DNA of 64,000 nucleotides from Meandrina meandrites (taxonomy: Eukaryota > Cnidaria > Anthozoa > Scleractinia > Meandrinidae), in contig OY855905.1 in NCBI GenBank assembly GCA_963693305.1, positions 18,353,437 through 18,417,436 of the forward strand, read 5' to 3'. The position numbers and the translations under genes are program-made. Shown here in pieces: positions 42,091 to 54,600 of the stretch. How positions within the stretch are numbered: the stretch's first letter is position 1; each line of letters starts with the position of its first letter. Under the pieces are notes generated by a model. That model was not told the DNA's origin. It saw only the letters and a list, made by a program, of their open reading frames with translations, and ran no database searches.

Positions 42091-43619
42091 GTAAATTAAT
42101 TCATGCATTTCCGGTTGTGATTGTGCTGTCAAAAAAATGAAGTTTCACTCTATAATGTGACAACTACGTTGAATCAGAACAGTTCCTATATTTCAGTGTA
42201 ATAAAGTATTTTTGTAACATATATTCTGTCTTACTGAAGAAAATTTGCATTGTGTAGCAGCAAGTTCTCGCGGATAAGATAAAAATAGCAGCAAAATCAG
42301 ACATCCGCGTTCTCTAAAGTATGAGCTAATTTGCTGCACGTATTTTGAATCGGAACACTTTCTATTCAATAAAGTTTTGTTTTTAATATATATTGTGTCT
42401 AAATGCGCCTGTATTTGAAGATTTACGTTGTTAAGCAGCAAGAGCGAGTTTATTTGTTTCATGTGTAAGGTCGTGTACGATAAAAATAGCAGCTCAGAAC
42501 AACAAAGTTGTCAATCAGACAGCCGCATTTTCTGAAGTATGCGATTGAATTTGCTAGACTTTATTTTTTACTTAGCTTAGCTAATCGCTATTTCAGTTTC
42601 ATTCGCAGTCAAAGATGAGTTTTGTTTGAGGGAGCACTTTATTTGGTGAAAACTCGACTCGCTAGGTTTACAAAATTTCTCCGACTCCACATATTCAACA
42701 ACATCTGTTGATATTTTATTTCGAATCTGTGTTTTTCGCGGCCCAGCCAGAGACGGGTTTCTGTCTTCGTAGAATTGAACAACTGTATTTACGTCTCCGG
42801 TGCTAACTCACATATTTTGTGAAATTTGTCTTTGCGAAACCCTTGATGATGTTGATCAAGCACTCTTTCCCGATAACCCTGAGGCAGAGTTTTACCATTG
42901 TTGTAGATCCCTTGCTGTCGATTGACACCGAGTTTGCATTCATTAAAAAAGACTCGGTGGCAATAAAGTCTTGATTCTAGCAAAAAAATTGGACTTACCA
43001 GGATAGTTAGCAAGCGCGTAGGCCATTTTACATTAGAAAATATTGTCGTGACGCTGACATAAAAAAGCTAACATTACATTTTTCTCCCACCGCTGTGATT
43101 GGACGGCTAGTCCTATTGTTTATACGAAGAGCTCTCATTGGCTAATCGTCAAAAAAATGCCCAAAAAAATGTCAAGTGTTCATGGTTCGAGTGTCCTCAC
43201 TGTAAAAAGCAGCTCACAAGATCATTTTATGCAGGTGCATTGGTTATAGTGTGTGTGGTTTCATATGTGTTTATTGAGGTTGATAATTTTTTTCTGAAAA
43301 ATGAAAAGCTGCGTTCAATTTTTTCATTTTTTAGCCCATTAAAATTGACAAATGAAAACTGAATGTACATTTTTGTTTTTCGATTTTCAACCTTATGTAC
43401 ATTTTTAACGTAATATACATGTGTTCCACAACCCAGTAACTTCCAAATTCAATTGTTCCACGAGCTAAATTGCACATTGCTTTTTAACCGTACCAAAACC
43501 CCATTCATTGAGAACTCCAAAGGTCATATCAGCTTTGAAGCTTTCATAATCAAATGACGTAGGCCAATCACCTGCCAATGCTGCTGTTTAGCTCAAAATG
43601 CGTTCCAATGTATGACCTA

Positions 43620-43935
43620 CTTGTGCTACTGTGAAATTAATACTGGTGATTGTATGCTTCTCCTCAGTGCTATGCAGTTGCCCTCAGCAATTTCGCTGAG
43701 AATAGTTTGCTCAACAGCCAGTTTCAATTCTGCATTGATAGCTGCCATATAGTTGCTTTGATGAGCAGGAGAAAAACCACAATTTGCTGGTGCCAGTTGA
43801 AAGCCATTTTGAATGCCATCAGAGAGGAATGCATGCTTCATCCTCGTGGCCGATTAATTCTGCCAGCCAAAGATCAGTGTTTAAGGGTGAGGCCACTGGG
43901 AGTCAGGTATAGGTGGCAGAATTCCCCTGTCCCTG
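43620..43935 (-). pseudogene. DIRS-type retroelement RT N-terminal fragment
   Basis: On the minus strand the section near 43910-43840 reads SPLNTDLWLAELIGHEDEA in one frame. After a frame change it continues FLSDGIQNGFQLAPANCG and AAINAELKLAVEQTILSEIA (43841-43626). This is the 'PL....W..EL..HPD..F...LL.GI..GF.IG' opening of the RT of DIRS retroelements. The frame change, loss of the downstream RT and no tyrosine recombinase nearby show a dead fragment. Short minus-strand frames at 44063-44612 could be remains of its gag, without clear motifs. Confidence 0.5.
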
Positions 43936-46142
43936 GGTGACTGTGGGAAGGGTGAGATTGTGCACATGCTTAACCATTTACCTTACCGTTGCACACATAG
44001 GTAAAATGGCACTCATGAAAAGTACGGCCCTTGCTGCATACATCAAAAATAAAATTTGGGAACTATTGGCCCAGAGAAGGTTTACCTAGTGGGGGTTTAC
44101 TGACCACTGCTAAGGGATCTAGACTAATCCTGTGGATGTGGTGGGAGTTGTAGCTCCATGGGTAATTCACAGCCGGCACATGACAAAAGTCGTCATCATA
44201 CTGGAGAACAAATGGCCAAGTATTATTTTTATGGTGTACACAAGGTAGTGTTACACATTCTGAGGGGACGGCAGCTTTCCGGAACTTATTGAATGATGCA
44301 AAATTGTAGTGTTGCCTAGAACCCACTGATCAATTTGATACAGTTTCTAGTTTGGGCTTTTTAGGCCCAGATGATATAACTAATTTAGTGGAGCCAAAAT
44401 CTGAGTTAGTCTTATCTTCTTAATTAGACTATTTGTTCGTTTATAAAGTCAATAGTCTGTAGAACTTTCTCACCCTTGGCGAGCTGTGTGGGCTTTAGGT
44501 GCATTGCAGATTCTTTTTCAGCCAACGTTCCAGAAAGTAGTTGTCCATCTGGATTATTTACTGCACCTGAGTAGTAGCCTACAAGAAGACTATCCAGTGA
44601 CATCTCTACCAATGGCTTGTCTTGTGGTGTAACTTGTGTAACAGTGAGTACCAGGTTGCTATATTCCAGGGTCGTAATGTGGTATATTTTTGCATAACTG
44701 ATCCCATTTTTTTAAAGAAAAATTTGATCCCTGTTCCCAAAAGCAAAGGCAATTCTGATCTGATTCCTATTCCTGCACAAATTTGTTGATCCCCTGATTT
44801 TCATAAGAACATTATTACTGATTGACAGCAATCATGCCAGTGCAAGATCAAACTGTTTGCAATTTGTTTCAAAGGGAATACAGAGTACCGTTCCTCATAG
44901 TTCTTTATTTTAACTATCTAAAGCTTAGGTACCTACTTGAATGACCTTGCTCTTGAGAAACATTTTGGACTGTTGAATATTGGATTTTGGAGAGTAGAAG
45001 GAAAAGAATTATTAGCGCATGTTTAAGAGTGTACGTCAGAACTCTTTCAACAAAGATTTGTTTTGTTCAAAAGGCAAATTTTCATTCAATTGAAAAACAA
45101 AAACTTATTCAATTATTTGTCATGGAATGACAAGTTCTTATTCTGTATCCTGTATCCATCGTAGTTGATTTGATATTAACAGCAAAACTATTCGAAATAA
45201 ACACAAATACCCGTTATTTAAAGACAAAAATTCAACAAGATGTAAATGGTCAATGAGATGTATTAAATGTGTGAAACATTAACGCTAATGATCAAGATAC
45301 CAAAACTACTAATTAAATTAATTAAATTAATTTCATTGGGCGACACGGAGACTCCCACATTATTTGGGGAAGTTTTCTTGTCACAAACTCTCAAAAATTT
45401 GTGAGCAGCCATGCATCATTTGCGATCTTTTCTTTTTTGTGAAATATTCATCAATGCAAAAGATTAACACCTGGAGTGCCTGGAAGAAGCATGGGATAAA
45501 CGGCTGTTGTGACACTTGACTGCACACCCAAAAACTGTGTTGTTTTTTTCGCCTTGGAATAGACAGCCTGAACACATAATGGTTAGGTCATTCTTAGGGA
45601 GAACCTTCAGAGACTTTTTTGGTCACTCATGTCATTACTTTAGCAAAGCTCCTACTAAAGCCATACTTTACCGAGAGAAGACAGTTTAAATTCTGCATGG
45701 TTATAATCTAAAAGATTTCTTGTTCAATTTCAACAGTCGCCCTTACAAACAACCCACAGTACATCAGTTTGTTCTTATTTCGGGAGCCATATCGAGCAGC
45801 ATTCATGCTACAAAACGTTGAGCAAACACACAACACTGAAATTAAAAATCGAAGTCATTGCCAATATACATATTTATTCTACTCAAAAACATCATCCATT
45901 TTTAAGCGATGACGTCATGGAATGACGTCATCGGTTAATACTGTATAGGGGAAAAGCGATGGAATTTATGGAATTTTTGGTCTTACGGTGTGACGATTAC
46001 TCCCTGGATTGAACCGAAGAGCATTGGGAACTAGGTGCATGGCTTGTGTTCTTGTTCTTGCCGTCGTGCGAGTGAACGGGATCTGTTGTCTGTTGCAATT
46101 GACCGATCTTTCTAGAACCGAATAGAATTTGGAACTAACTTC
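43936..46142. other. Mostly unassigned stretch
   Basis: Minus-strand frames at 44063-44326 and 44424-44612 may be gag remains of the DIRS relic. 45300-45335 has three AATTAAATT units. Nothing else can be supported. Confidence 0.35.
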
Positions 46143-46735
46143 AGGGATAAACGTCAGTAGAAAAGAATTCAAGTAAAACTCAACAAGAAATCACGGCGTA
46201 GAACTCAAAGCAAAATACTCCCGGGCAGTTAGAAAGGACCGATTCTATGTATAAACGAAAGACACAAATTATATTTGATGTGTTTTATTAGATTTAGTAA
46301 ACAGAAATCTTTACATTTTTTAAAAGAAAAGGGCTAAACATTTTCAAGACAGCGTTTGACCTTGTATCGGATGTCGCGCTACAAGATAACACAGCTTTTG
46401 TCAAACAGTCATTCAACACAGAAGTTGTTCAGGAATAAACGTCAGTAGAAAAGAAATCAAGTTTAACTCAACAAGAAAACACTGCGTAGAACTTAAAGCA
46501 AAATACTCCCGGGCAGTTAGAAAGGACTAATTCTAAGTATAAGTGAAAGAGACTAATTATATTTGATGTGTTTTATAAGATTTAGTAAACAGAAATCTTT
46601 AACTTTTTTTAAAACAAAAGGGCTCAACAATTTCAAGACAGCGTTTGACCTTGTATCATATGTCGTCAGTATCAGATATCTCCCTGCAACATAACGCAAC
46701 TTTTGTCGAACAATCATTCAACACAGAAGTTGTCA
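46143..46735. repeat. Tandem duplication, two units of 288 bp
   Basis: AGG(G/A)ATAAACGTCAGTAGAA starts units at 46143 and 46431. Both contain ATACTCCCGGGCAGTTAG, GATGTGTTTTAT(T/A)AGATT and AAGACAGCGTTTGACC. They end with ACACAGAAGTTGT. The second unit has a small insertion near 46665. Confidence 0.9.
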
Positions 46736-47883
46736 GCTATTTTTATTAACTTTCTTGAAATTTTCTGTCAAATTTCCTGAAAATTCTTAAAGACCCCTTG
46801 TGAAACGTCATCGCTTCTGCATGCATTGCGTGCCGTTTATAATATAAAATGGTCAAGAAATACTATATCCATATTGTGTGATCAACTGAACCAGTTGATT
46901 CTGTTCACTAAGAGATTTGTCTTCACTACCATAAAAATTTCTAAACACTTTTCGGTTTTAGAACCCACACACAATGTTCTTGCCCAATTAAGCTACATAA
47001 AAATCAAGAGCTGGAAATAGAGACCTCAGACCAACACGACCCAATAAGGTTGAATTTATAGCAAAACAAATATGGACGTAGCTTGAACCCAAGACAAATA
47101 TTCACAAAAACGATCCATATATATATATACAAGCCGAAATTGGATTGGTCCTTGATAGAGACCCAAATCTGATTGGTATGAAATACATACATAAATGAGC
47201 CATCCACCCATCCACTGAACAGCCAAATATGTTTTCATGTGAGCTAAGAGTTTTTTTTTTGTAAAAAATAACTCAATAATTAATTTACACCTACATGATT
47301 CTCATTCATGAACATATTTTAAGGGAAACAAAGTATTTGCTCTAATGTTTTGTCATTGCTTATTCTTCCTTTCCTTCAAAGGAGGAAAATATGCGATGAC
47401 CATTATTCGTTGAAAACATTTATCAAGTTTAAAATATTAATTTACCAAAGTGGATGTGACTAGCGAGATATACATGTATTTTCACTGGCAATGAGGTGAA
47501 TAATTGAAAGAAGTGAATCGAAGAAGATTCTTTGTCTAGACAAGTTATTTAAAACCTCAACAACAATTTGCTAAAATTTGATCCCCAAAAACTTCCAAGA
47601 CACACAGTAACTTTCGGTGATGTTAAACCACATGTCTTGTTACTCTTCTGCCAGATCTCCTGCGCCCAGCTTCAAGGCGCGTCGATCGGACATCGTCGTC
47701 TTCACGGTTGTTTTAATCAGTTCCTGTGTCACTGCTCTCGAAATCATCTTTGTTGGACCCATTAGCCAAGTTTTTCAGGTGCTGCTCTTCATTTTTACTT
47801 AGAATGTATGTCTCACCAGCCTGATCAAGTGATGCAATGTCTAGAATATACTTAAGTGAGTTCTTGTTATCCTCATTACTGAC
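46736..47883. other. Spacer without recognised features
   Basis: AT-rich. Short tract TA repeats near 47117-47130. No gene or repeat with support. Confidence 0.4.
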
Positions 47884-48708
47884 GGGGTCGGCTATTTACC
47901 GAGTTAGAGGTGGAGTTGAGTTAAGATTGAGTTACCATTCTCGATTTGTTTTTACTAAAAAAGTGTTTAATTTAAGATGCGAATCACTTTTTACGACCAA
48001 ATAAGTAGGTAATTTAACCATAAGGCAGGAAAACTGATACTTTTGTATTTTAGTGAACTGTCCCATCCTCATTTCGAAGGGAGTTGTAGCGTCACACTAT
48101 GAGCCAACCGCAAGCCTGAGTCAACCTTGAGTCACGAGTCAACCTCGAGTCAAGCCAGAAATGTTTTTTTTTTTAGGGAAAACAGACAACAAATTCTGCT
48201 TTCATTACTTTGCCAGTTTGAATTTCATTTTCCTACCAAAATATATATTCAAATATTCAAAAAAATTTTTTTCCTACCAAAAAAAGAAAACATTTTTGGC
48301 TTGGCTCGAGGTTGACTTGTGACTCAAGGTTGACTCGGGCTCCGAGGTGGCTCATGTAATGCTACAGCACAAAATGAGGATAACATAATTCTCTAAAATA
48401 CAAAAGTATCAGTTTTCCTACGCTATAATGTTAAACTATATACTTGTTTGGTCGTAAAGAGTGAATTGCATCTTAAATTAAACACTTTAAGTGAAAACAA
48501 ATAGCAAACGGTAACTCAATCTTATACTCAACTCAACACCAAACTCGTTCATTATCTCCAGCTTTCCTGCTTTATAATGTTAAATTATCTACTTCTTTGG
48601 TCGTAAAATGTGATTTGCATCTTAAATTAAACACTTTTAGTGAAATCAAATGAAAAACGGTAACTCAGTCTTAACTCAACTCAACCCCTAACTCGGTCAT
48701 TATCTTAT
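47884..48708. mobile_element. Fold-back element with 12-bp target duplication
   Basis: The element begins GGGGTCGGCTATTTACCGAG and ends ..AACTCGGTCATTATCTTAT. It is bracketed by CTCATTACTGAC at 47872-47883 and 48709-48720. The left arm (to ~48165) pairs with 48295-48470. The right arm additionally repeats a ~150-bp segment (48413-48560 and 48566-48705, both with TTGGTCGTAAA.. and ..TTAAATTAAACACTTT). Central GAGTCAACCTTGAGTCACGAG and its complement form the tight hairpin. No coding frame. Confidence 0.8.
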
Positions 48709-48720
48709 CTCATTACTGAC

Positions 48721-49250
48721 TGTGTAAATGGGCAGAGCTTCCTCTTACAGTTTGGATGCATCAAGCTCTTCAGCAATGAAGGTCCTCACAAAGAATTGCG
48801 AGGAAAAAGGTCTCCAAATATTGTTTCCAGTCCTGCTTTGCAAGCAACCACATCTCTCTTTGAAAAAGGTACTGTGTGAGTTTCCACTGGCAGTGTTTCT
48901 GGTTGTCCTTAGTCCAAGACTTGAAGTTCCTCAAGCATGTTAACAGCATTGTCTGTTTGACGGGATATAACTCTTCAGACCGTGCTTAAAGCCAGAGGAA
49001 GATTTCCAGCTTTTTCCTTCATTTTTTCTCAGACTCTTTGCTGCGGAACTCCTTGGTTAAATTCCTTTGCAAATTGCCTCAAATCTCTGGCTTCTTGTTG
49101 TAAACCTTCCTTTTCCTTGGAACTGTCTTCTCACCTAACGTCATCTTGTCCAGTGATCTTTGAACGGTCATAAAGCCACTCAAACTCCTTTTTGTCAATT
49201 GTTTGTTCGATATATTGGCTCTGTGGTCCAGTATACATCAAGAACAAAGA
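48721..49250. other. Possible decayed gene sequence, minus strand
   Basis: Minus-strand short frames such as GEKTVPRKRKVYNKKPEI (near 49090-49140) and DVVACKAGLETIFGDLFPRN (near 48800-48860) look more protein-like than their surroundings, but no family is recognised and frames change often. Confidence 0.25.
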
Positions 49251-49378
49251 GTTATACACCTTTTGCTCTCTCCTCCACAGAGGTTCCCAGTGGGGCGTTC
49301 ATTGTAAAAATCCGCTGGGTAAGGCGAGTGCAGGTGCAAAAGAACGAGATCCACTGAGCGGGGAACCTCTGCCAGAAG
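49247..49378 (+). repeat. Gene-fragment/MITE repeat, inverted relative to 57.2 kb
   Basis: CACCTTTTGCTCTCTCCTCC followed by ACAGAGGTTCCC..GGGAACCTCTGCCAG matches the reverse complement of 57120-57250. Both can encode CSLLHRGS, and both contain a short hairpin (CAGAGG(T/C)T.. with A(A/G)CCTCTG). Confidence 0.6.
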
Positions 49379-50251
49379 CTTGTCGTTTTCTGGTACATCC
49401 TTGTCGTTTTCTGGTACATTGATCAATTTCTCAGCCCTCGCGGACTTTGTGAGCTTGAAACTTGGCAAAAATCAGCGCTAGGTATGCTACTACAATTAGC
49501 AATCGTTATTTTCCAGACAACGGGAGTTGTCTTTTGTATGGGGAGTAGTGACAAGTACATTGTTTTATGGAGATCAAATGTCAAAATGGCGGAAGCAAGA
49601 GAGGAAGCGCTTGACATTTCCTTTGAAGAGATGTGTCTTGAAGGTAAATATTCCTCTTCTATGTCGTTTTTTTGTCTTTTATCCCTACTAGCTGCATTTC
49701 ACTAACTTTACAAAGCCATAGCTTCGTTATAAACAAATCTGTCTCCTGGAAGTAACAATTAAGCATATAAAAAGTTACAAACAAACGATTTAAACTTTGA
49801 AAACTATTCCGTCTACTAGTTTTTCAAAAATCGGTATCACAATCCGTTTCAATCCGTTTCAATCTTCAATCTTCTCCCAACTAGTACTCATGAAAATGTT
49901 TGAGACCAGTAAGGATAATTTGTGAAATGGTGTTTTTTAATTTCTTTAAAAGTACTTAATTTTAAATACTAGTGTTAGGATAGAATTTTACAGCACTCAC
50001 CCAGGGGAGTCAGAAAATAATCTTGTCTTTATGGGTAAAAATTGTATGTTTTAGGTGCAGTTCTGAAAGTCTCAAAATTCTACTCTAGCTTACTCTGTGT
50101 ATGTTAATTTAGTTAAAAGTTAAAATGAAAGAATAAAAATTTAAAACATCCAACAACAAACAGAATGCATTGTTTTATTCTATGGTATCTCTTTCATATT
50201 TTCATCCACAATTAAATTTGGAGTGGGACAAAGACAATTACACCATTTATC

Positions 50252-50461
50252 TTAAAATACATCACTAGCTACCTTTTTATGAAACGTGGCTTCTGCATAG
50301 ATTTTTTCCTTATTTCGCCACAAGGCAAATGTTGACTCCAACCACTTGTTCTTCACGGCAACTGTTACAGGTTTATTTCCAGCCTCCAGCCAGTTCAATA
50401 CTCCTTTATGCCAAAGGTAAAGGCCAAAGAGCTTTGCTGCCTCTTTCTTGTGTGTTGCCAC
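50252..50461 (-). CDS. Unknown 69-aa frame
   Basis: The minus-strand frame MATHKKEAAKLFGLYLWHKG.. is rich in W, K and A in a helical pattern and lies just left of the duplicated 50.6-51.2 kb block. No family is recognised. It may be an exon, because the frame is open a little upstream of the ATG. Confidence 0.25.
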   Translation of the reverse strand: MATHKKEAAKLFGLYLWHKGVLNWLEAGNKPVTVAVKNKWLESTFALWRNKEKIYAEATFHKKVASDVF

Positions 50462-50601
50462 TAAGGCAAGACATTCACCATTGAATTCAATGGTGAATGA
50501 TTCATAATGAGCTGAATTCTGGATTGTTATAGAAGTCAGGTGATCAGCGAGTTTAATAATGCAATGTTAAAGATGAAAATTAACTGTAAGTTGAAGTATT
50601 T

Positions 50602-51243
50602 ATGTATCTTGCTCCTTCTTAATTAATGAAAACAAACTTATTGGTAAGACATGTGTGCTGCTTTGGCTGAGCTCTGTTTGCTGGGACAAAAACAGACATT
50701 CCCATTTGGGATATTTTGGCCACAGGTGTGGCTGTTTTATTTCAAAACAATCAGTTAAAGATAACATTAGAAAAACAAACAAGGAAATATCCCAGCAAAG
50801 GTGGGGGAAAACCCGCCTCACGTTCGGTAAGATATAAGACAGGGAGCGGAGGGAGGGAAAAATGGAATACGCCATGTTGTGATGTTTCAGTGAAGGTCGA
50901 ACTAGTCCCCCGGTTGCCTCACTTTCATGTAAGAAGCAATGATGTAATCCCTCACCGGAAGCTGGGAACTACTGCGTCACAAGCTACATAAAAACATTTA
51001 TTTTTCCTGTGTGAAATAAATATCCTTTATGTATCTTGCTCCTTCTTAATTAATGAAAACAAACTTATTGGTAAGACATGTGTGCTGTTTTGGCTGAGCT
51101 CTGTTTGCTGGGACAAAAACAGACATTCCCATTTGGGATATTTTGGCCACAGGTGTGGCTGTTTTATTTCAAAACAATCAGTTAAAGATAACATTAGAAA
51201 AACTAACAAGGAAATATCCCAGCAAAGGTGGGGGAAAACCCGC
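50602..51243. repeat. Duplicated 213-bp block around a direct repeat
   Basis: ATGTATCTTGCTCCTTCTTA..GGAAAACCCGCC at 50602-50816 recurs at 51031-51243 with very few differences. Between them is the left 171-bp direct repeat (50858-51028). Confidence 0.9.
50858..51028 (+). repeat. 171-bp direct repeat, left copy
   Basis: AAAAATGGAATACGCC..AAATAAATATCCTTT, almost identical to 56107-56277 (two substitutions seen). It contains an AATAAA signal near its end. It is either a terminal direct repeat of the 51-56 kb segment or two insertions of the same short element. Confidence 0.85.
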
Positions 51244-54005
51244 CACAGCCCGCACGAGGAACGAGTGAGAGGGCCACCCCACCCGAGGCCAAAGCAACAC
51301 AATATAATTACTGTAAGACAGAAGACACTGGTGCCACTATAGCTGGTAAGCCAACCAGAGAAGCACAACATCGCAGCCCTTCAGGTACCTTGCCAGAATA
51401 GAACTGTGGAGTCAACTAACTGCTGCACCGCCCTTGCTAGTGCAGCTGACAAAGAACACTTGACATCTAATTGTATCTAAACGGGATAGCAAAATGGTAA
51501 TAGAATCTATTGTAAATACGCGTGCCTGCTGCCCGTCAGGAAAAAACCTCCTTTTAGGAGGAAAACCTGAACCCTCCCGAATGCAGAGCCAGGCACTTTA
51601 CAACCTTGAGGGAGAAAGGTGAACATAACTGCCTTGTATAATTAAACTATGTACTCTTAAGTTAATTATGAATTATTTGAAGAAAATAAACCTGGGTGCC
51701 CATGAAGTAATTTTACTATGAAATTTATAAAGTTGACTGGGCATTCTACCCAGTTGCTCAAATGGGGTGATTAAGGATTGAGTCGTGTTTGCACATTGCT
51801 ATAAAAGACACAAACAGTCAAATGGATTTCTGTACTTCAGGGCACCCAACATTTAGCCTTGTAGTTTGATAAAAAAATTTTAGCACGTAAATATGTGCTT
51901 ATAGGCCAAAGTGTTTAATATTCTCCTGCCATAGCACTTGAACAATTTGACCATGGTCCTAACAAGACATCCACAAAAATTTAATTAAAACAGCAACAAC
52001 TTGCAACTATAATAAAAGGAGATCAGTAAGACTGTCGCCCTTGCAAAACAGCCTCACCTCTCAATAACAGGTACGCATATCATAAGATCAAAGGATTACA
52101 AAGATGAAGGGGGACTGCTGCCCTTGCAAGTCAGCCCTGTTCATCCCGATAAAATTTTGAACAGAAGCATATACTTAATATAATTCCCCTGTTCCGGGGT
52201 CACATTTGCAAGTTAAATATAGTAATTGTAATGGTCCCACCACTTTTGGCCCCTGCTCAAAAATGATGGTCCATCATTATAAAGAAGTCATTTTCCTCAC
52301 TAACAACCATACTCCACATCAGTATGACAGACAATACGGTGCCAATAAAGTAATGGCTAGATGTCAAAGTTGAGTTAAATATAGTTATATAAATAATGTT
52401 CCAACCACTTTTGGCCCTTGCTCAAAAATGATGGTCCATTATCCTAAAGAAGTCACACTATACATCAAGTCAGCACGAGAAGCAATACAATGCCAATGAT
52501 ACATGAAGTAAGACTTGCACACATTTTAAGATCAACTTTTTGTACATTACTCTGATTTTCCAAGAGAATGTCTACACGAATAGAGCTTTTAATAGAATGA
52601 TAGTTGTTGATGTGTTCACAAGTTCCCAACTGCTGTAGCCCTTGTCACCATGACATGAATGTCAAACAGTTTCTGGACCTGGATATTGGACACTGGAGCT
52701 ACTGTACCACACTACTTTCCTGTACCGCAAAAACACTGGAGGCATCTTTTTTGAACCCATGTTCCGATTGGGATGTAAGCCATAACAGTTGATTGCACTG
52801 AAAAATTCCAAGTACTGAAAAATACCTCCGAGCGCTGAAAAATAGGAAGTTAAAAATTCATGTAGCAACATAATTTAAAACAAGTGATCATGTGTTCTTA
52901 GTCAAATCAAATTAAGGAAAGCTAGAACAGTAAAAATGCCCTGGACTGAAAATACTGGAAACTAACAGATAAAATCATATCCTCATGGTGTAGTAATCAA
53001 AGAGCAACGAGACTCAGGTTATTGGCTAAATGCACAAATAAAAAACCGCTGCTGAGTGGTGATAAACATGGTGGAAATCCAAAGGCGGTGAAAATGTTGA
53101 AATAAAATTATCAATACCTGTAATGAACCAATGTCTATAAGCCACTAAACTCAGAAAATTTATTATGAAACAAGAATCGAAAACAACAACTGAGAATTAA
53201 CAAATTCCAAGACAAAAGATGCCAATCTTTCCACTCTTCAGTTAACTTCACTTAGTGTGATTATCAACCAGCTGCTAATTGAGAGCAGACTAAAAGGACA
53301 GGAGATAGAGTTCCCATAAAATAAAGTTCTGGTCTATAATTAACTAGAAATGTAGATAATAAAAGTACAAGATTTATTCTCATTGAGTGCACATTGAGTG
53401 CTTATGTTTAACAGGAATGGAGTGAAATTCACATAGAATGGTTGAATCAATTGTAAATTCCAGTTGAAGGAAACAACCACCTTTGTCCCTGCTTATAGGC
53501 TTTGGTGGCATTATGATATTGTGACTGATATACTTGTATGGGTTGAGATCAGTATTCTTTATATAAAAAGGCTGGCAACATGTAAAAGAGGGATTAAAAT
53601 GCTTAATTAATTTGGAATACACAAACATGTACTCCCAAGGTGTATGCCCTTATGCTGCTGTGGCAAACACCAGTATGTTTCTGCGGCAAACAGCCAGAAA
53701 TAAAGCCCAAGGGGCATAAAAATGATTGGCTCAACACAATGAAAGAGCCAGAGATTATAAAACAAGTCATGTTTGGAAACTGCAAAATACAGCAATGGCT
53801 ACTTACATTCCTGTAAGCCTTAGCAAGTACTAAGGAAAAGGTGAGTAAAATATAATGTACAATAAAACATACTGAAACAACAATGACCCTGACAGAAGAA
53901 GTTATTACATGTAAATAATCAAAATTTAACAAATAACCAAATAAATAAGGAACAAAAAATCCAGTTAAAATAATCATAATCATCATAATAATAATAATAA
54001 TGAAA
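51244..54005. other. Non-coding repeat-rich DNA
   Basis: No protein family is recognised. 52020-52060 and 52100-52140 share 'CTGCCCTTGCAA' phrases. 52232-52290 and 52400-52456 share 'CCACTTTTGGCCC(C/T)TGCTCAAAAATGATGGTCCAT'-type sequence, so the stretch contains local duplications. Confidence 0.5.
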
Positions 54006-54354
54006 GAGGAACAAAGCCTCAAACATAACCTGGAGGAATCAAAACTCCAGTAATAATTATTATAGAGGAACGAAGCCTCAAACATAGGCTGGAGGAATCA
54101 AAACTCCAGTAATAATAGAGGAACGAAGCCTCAAACATCGGCTGGAGGAATCAAAACTCCAGTAATAATAGAGGAACGAAGCCTCAAACATAGGCTGGAG
54201 GAATCAAAACTCCAGTAATAATAGAGGAACAAAGCCTCAAACATAAAATTGTTATTTGGCCAATACAGGCCGGACTGACAAAATGTCGCCGGAATTAAAT
54301 TAATATAAATAAAAAACAATCAAATTTCTAAAACAATGAGACAATAATAATAAC

Positions 54355-54412
<58 letters not shown>

Positions 54413-54600
54413 GCAATAATTATGGTAATTATAATACTGATAATAACATTAGAGGAACAAAGCCTCAAACATAAGTTGGAGAAGTCAAAACTCCAGTAAT
54501 AACAGAGGACGAAGCCGCTAAACTAATATTATTTGGCCAGTACAGGCCGCGCTGACAAAAATGTCGCCAGAATTAAATTATCTAAATAAAACCCTGACAT
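54006..54600. repeat. 53-bp satellite and (AAT)n
   Basis: Units of GAGGAACGAAGCCTCAAACA.. plus CTGGAGGAATCAAAACTCCAG occur about five times at 54006-54246 and again at 54451-54515. Each unit holds two small palindromes (GAGG..CCTC and CTGGAG..CTCCAG). A 64-bp block GGCCA(A/G)TACAGGCCG..GTCGCC follows each array (54254, 54533). An AAT microsatellite is at 54342-54424. Confidence 0.9.

Larger units (their letters stand above)
37145..43202. mobile_element. TA-flanked ~6 kb composite TIR element
   Basis: Terminal 27-bp inverted repeats, CAGTGCGGACACTCGAAC.. at 37145-37171 and its complement at 43176-43202, differ at one base. Both ends are bordered by TA (37143-37144 and 43203-43204), as in Tc1/mariner/pogo insertions. 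Inside, 37900-38135 matches 41768-42090 in inverted orientation, and a 1.88 kb TIR element lies in the middle. No transposase is recognised. A minus-strand start MAYALANYPG followed by a GTAAGT donor lies near 43000-43026, and may be a first exon of captured or transposon origin. Confidence 0.6.

Noticed and set aside
45990..46060. SINE/tRNA B-box on the minus strand (GGTTCAATCC)
   Set aside because: No A-box at the right distance and the B-box is one base short.
54006..54246. CRISPR-like array
   Set aside because: The whole 53-bp unit is repeated with no variable spacers, and the context is an animal genome.
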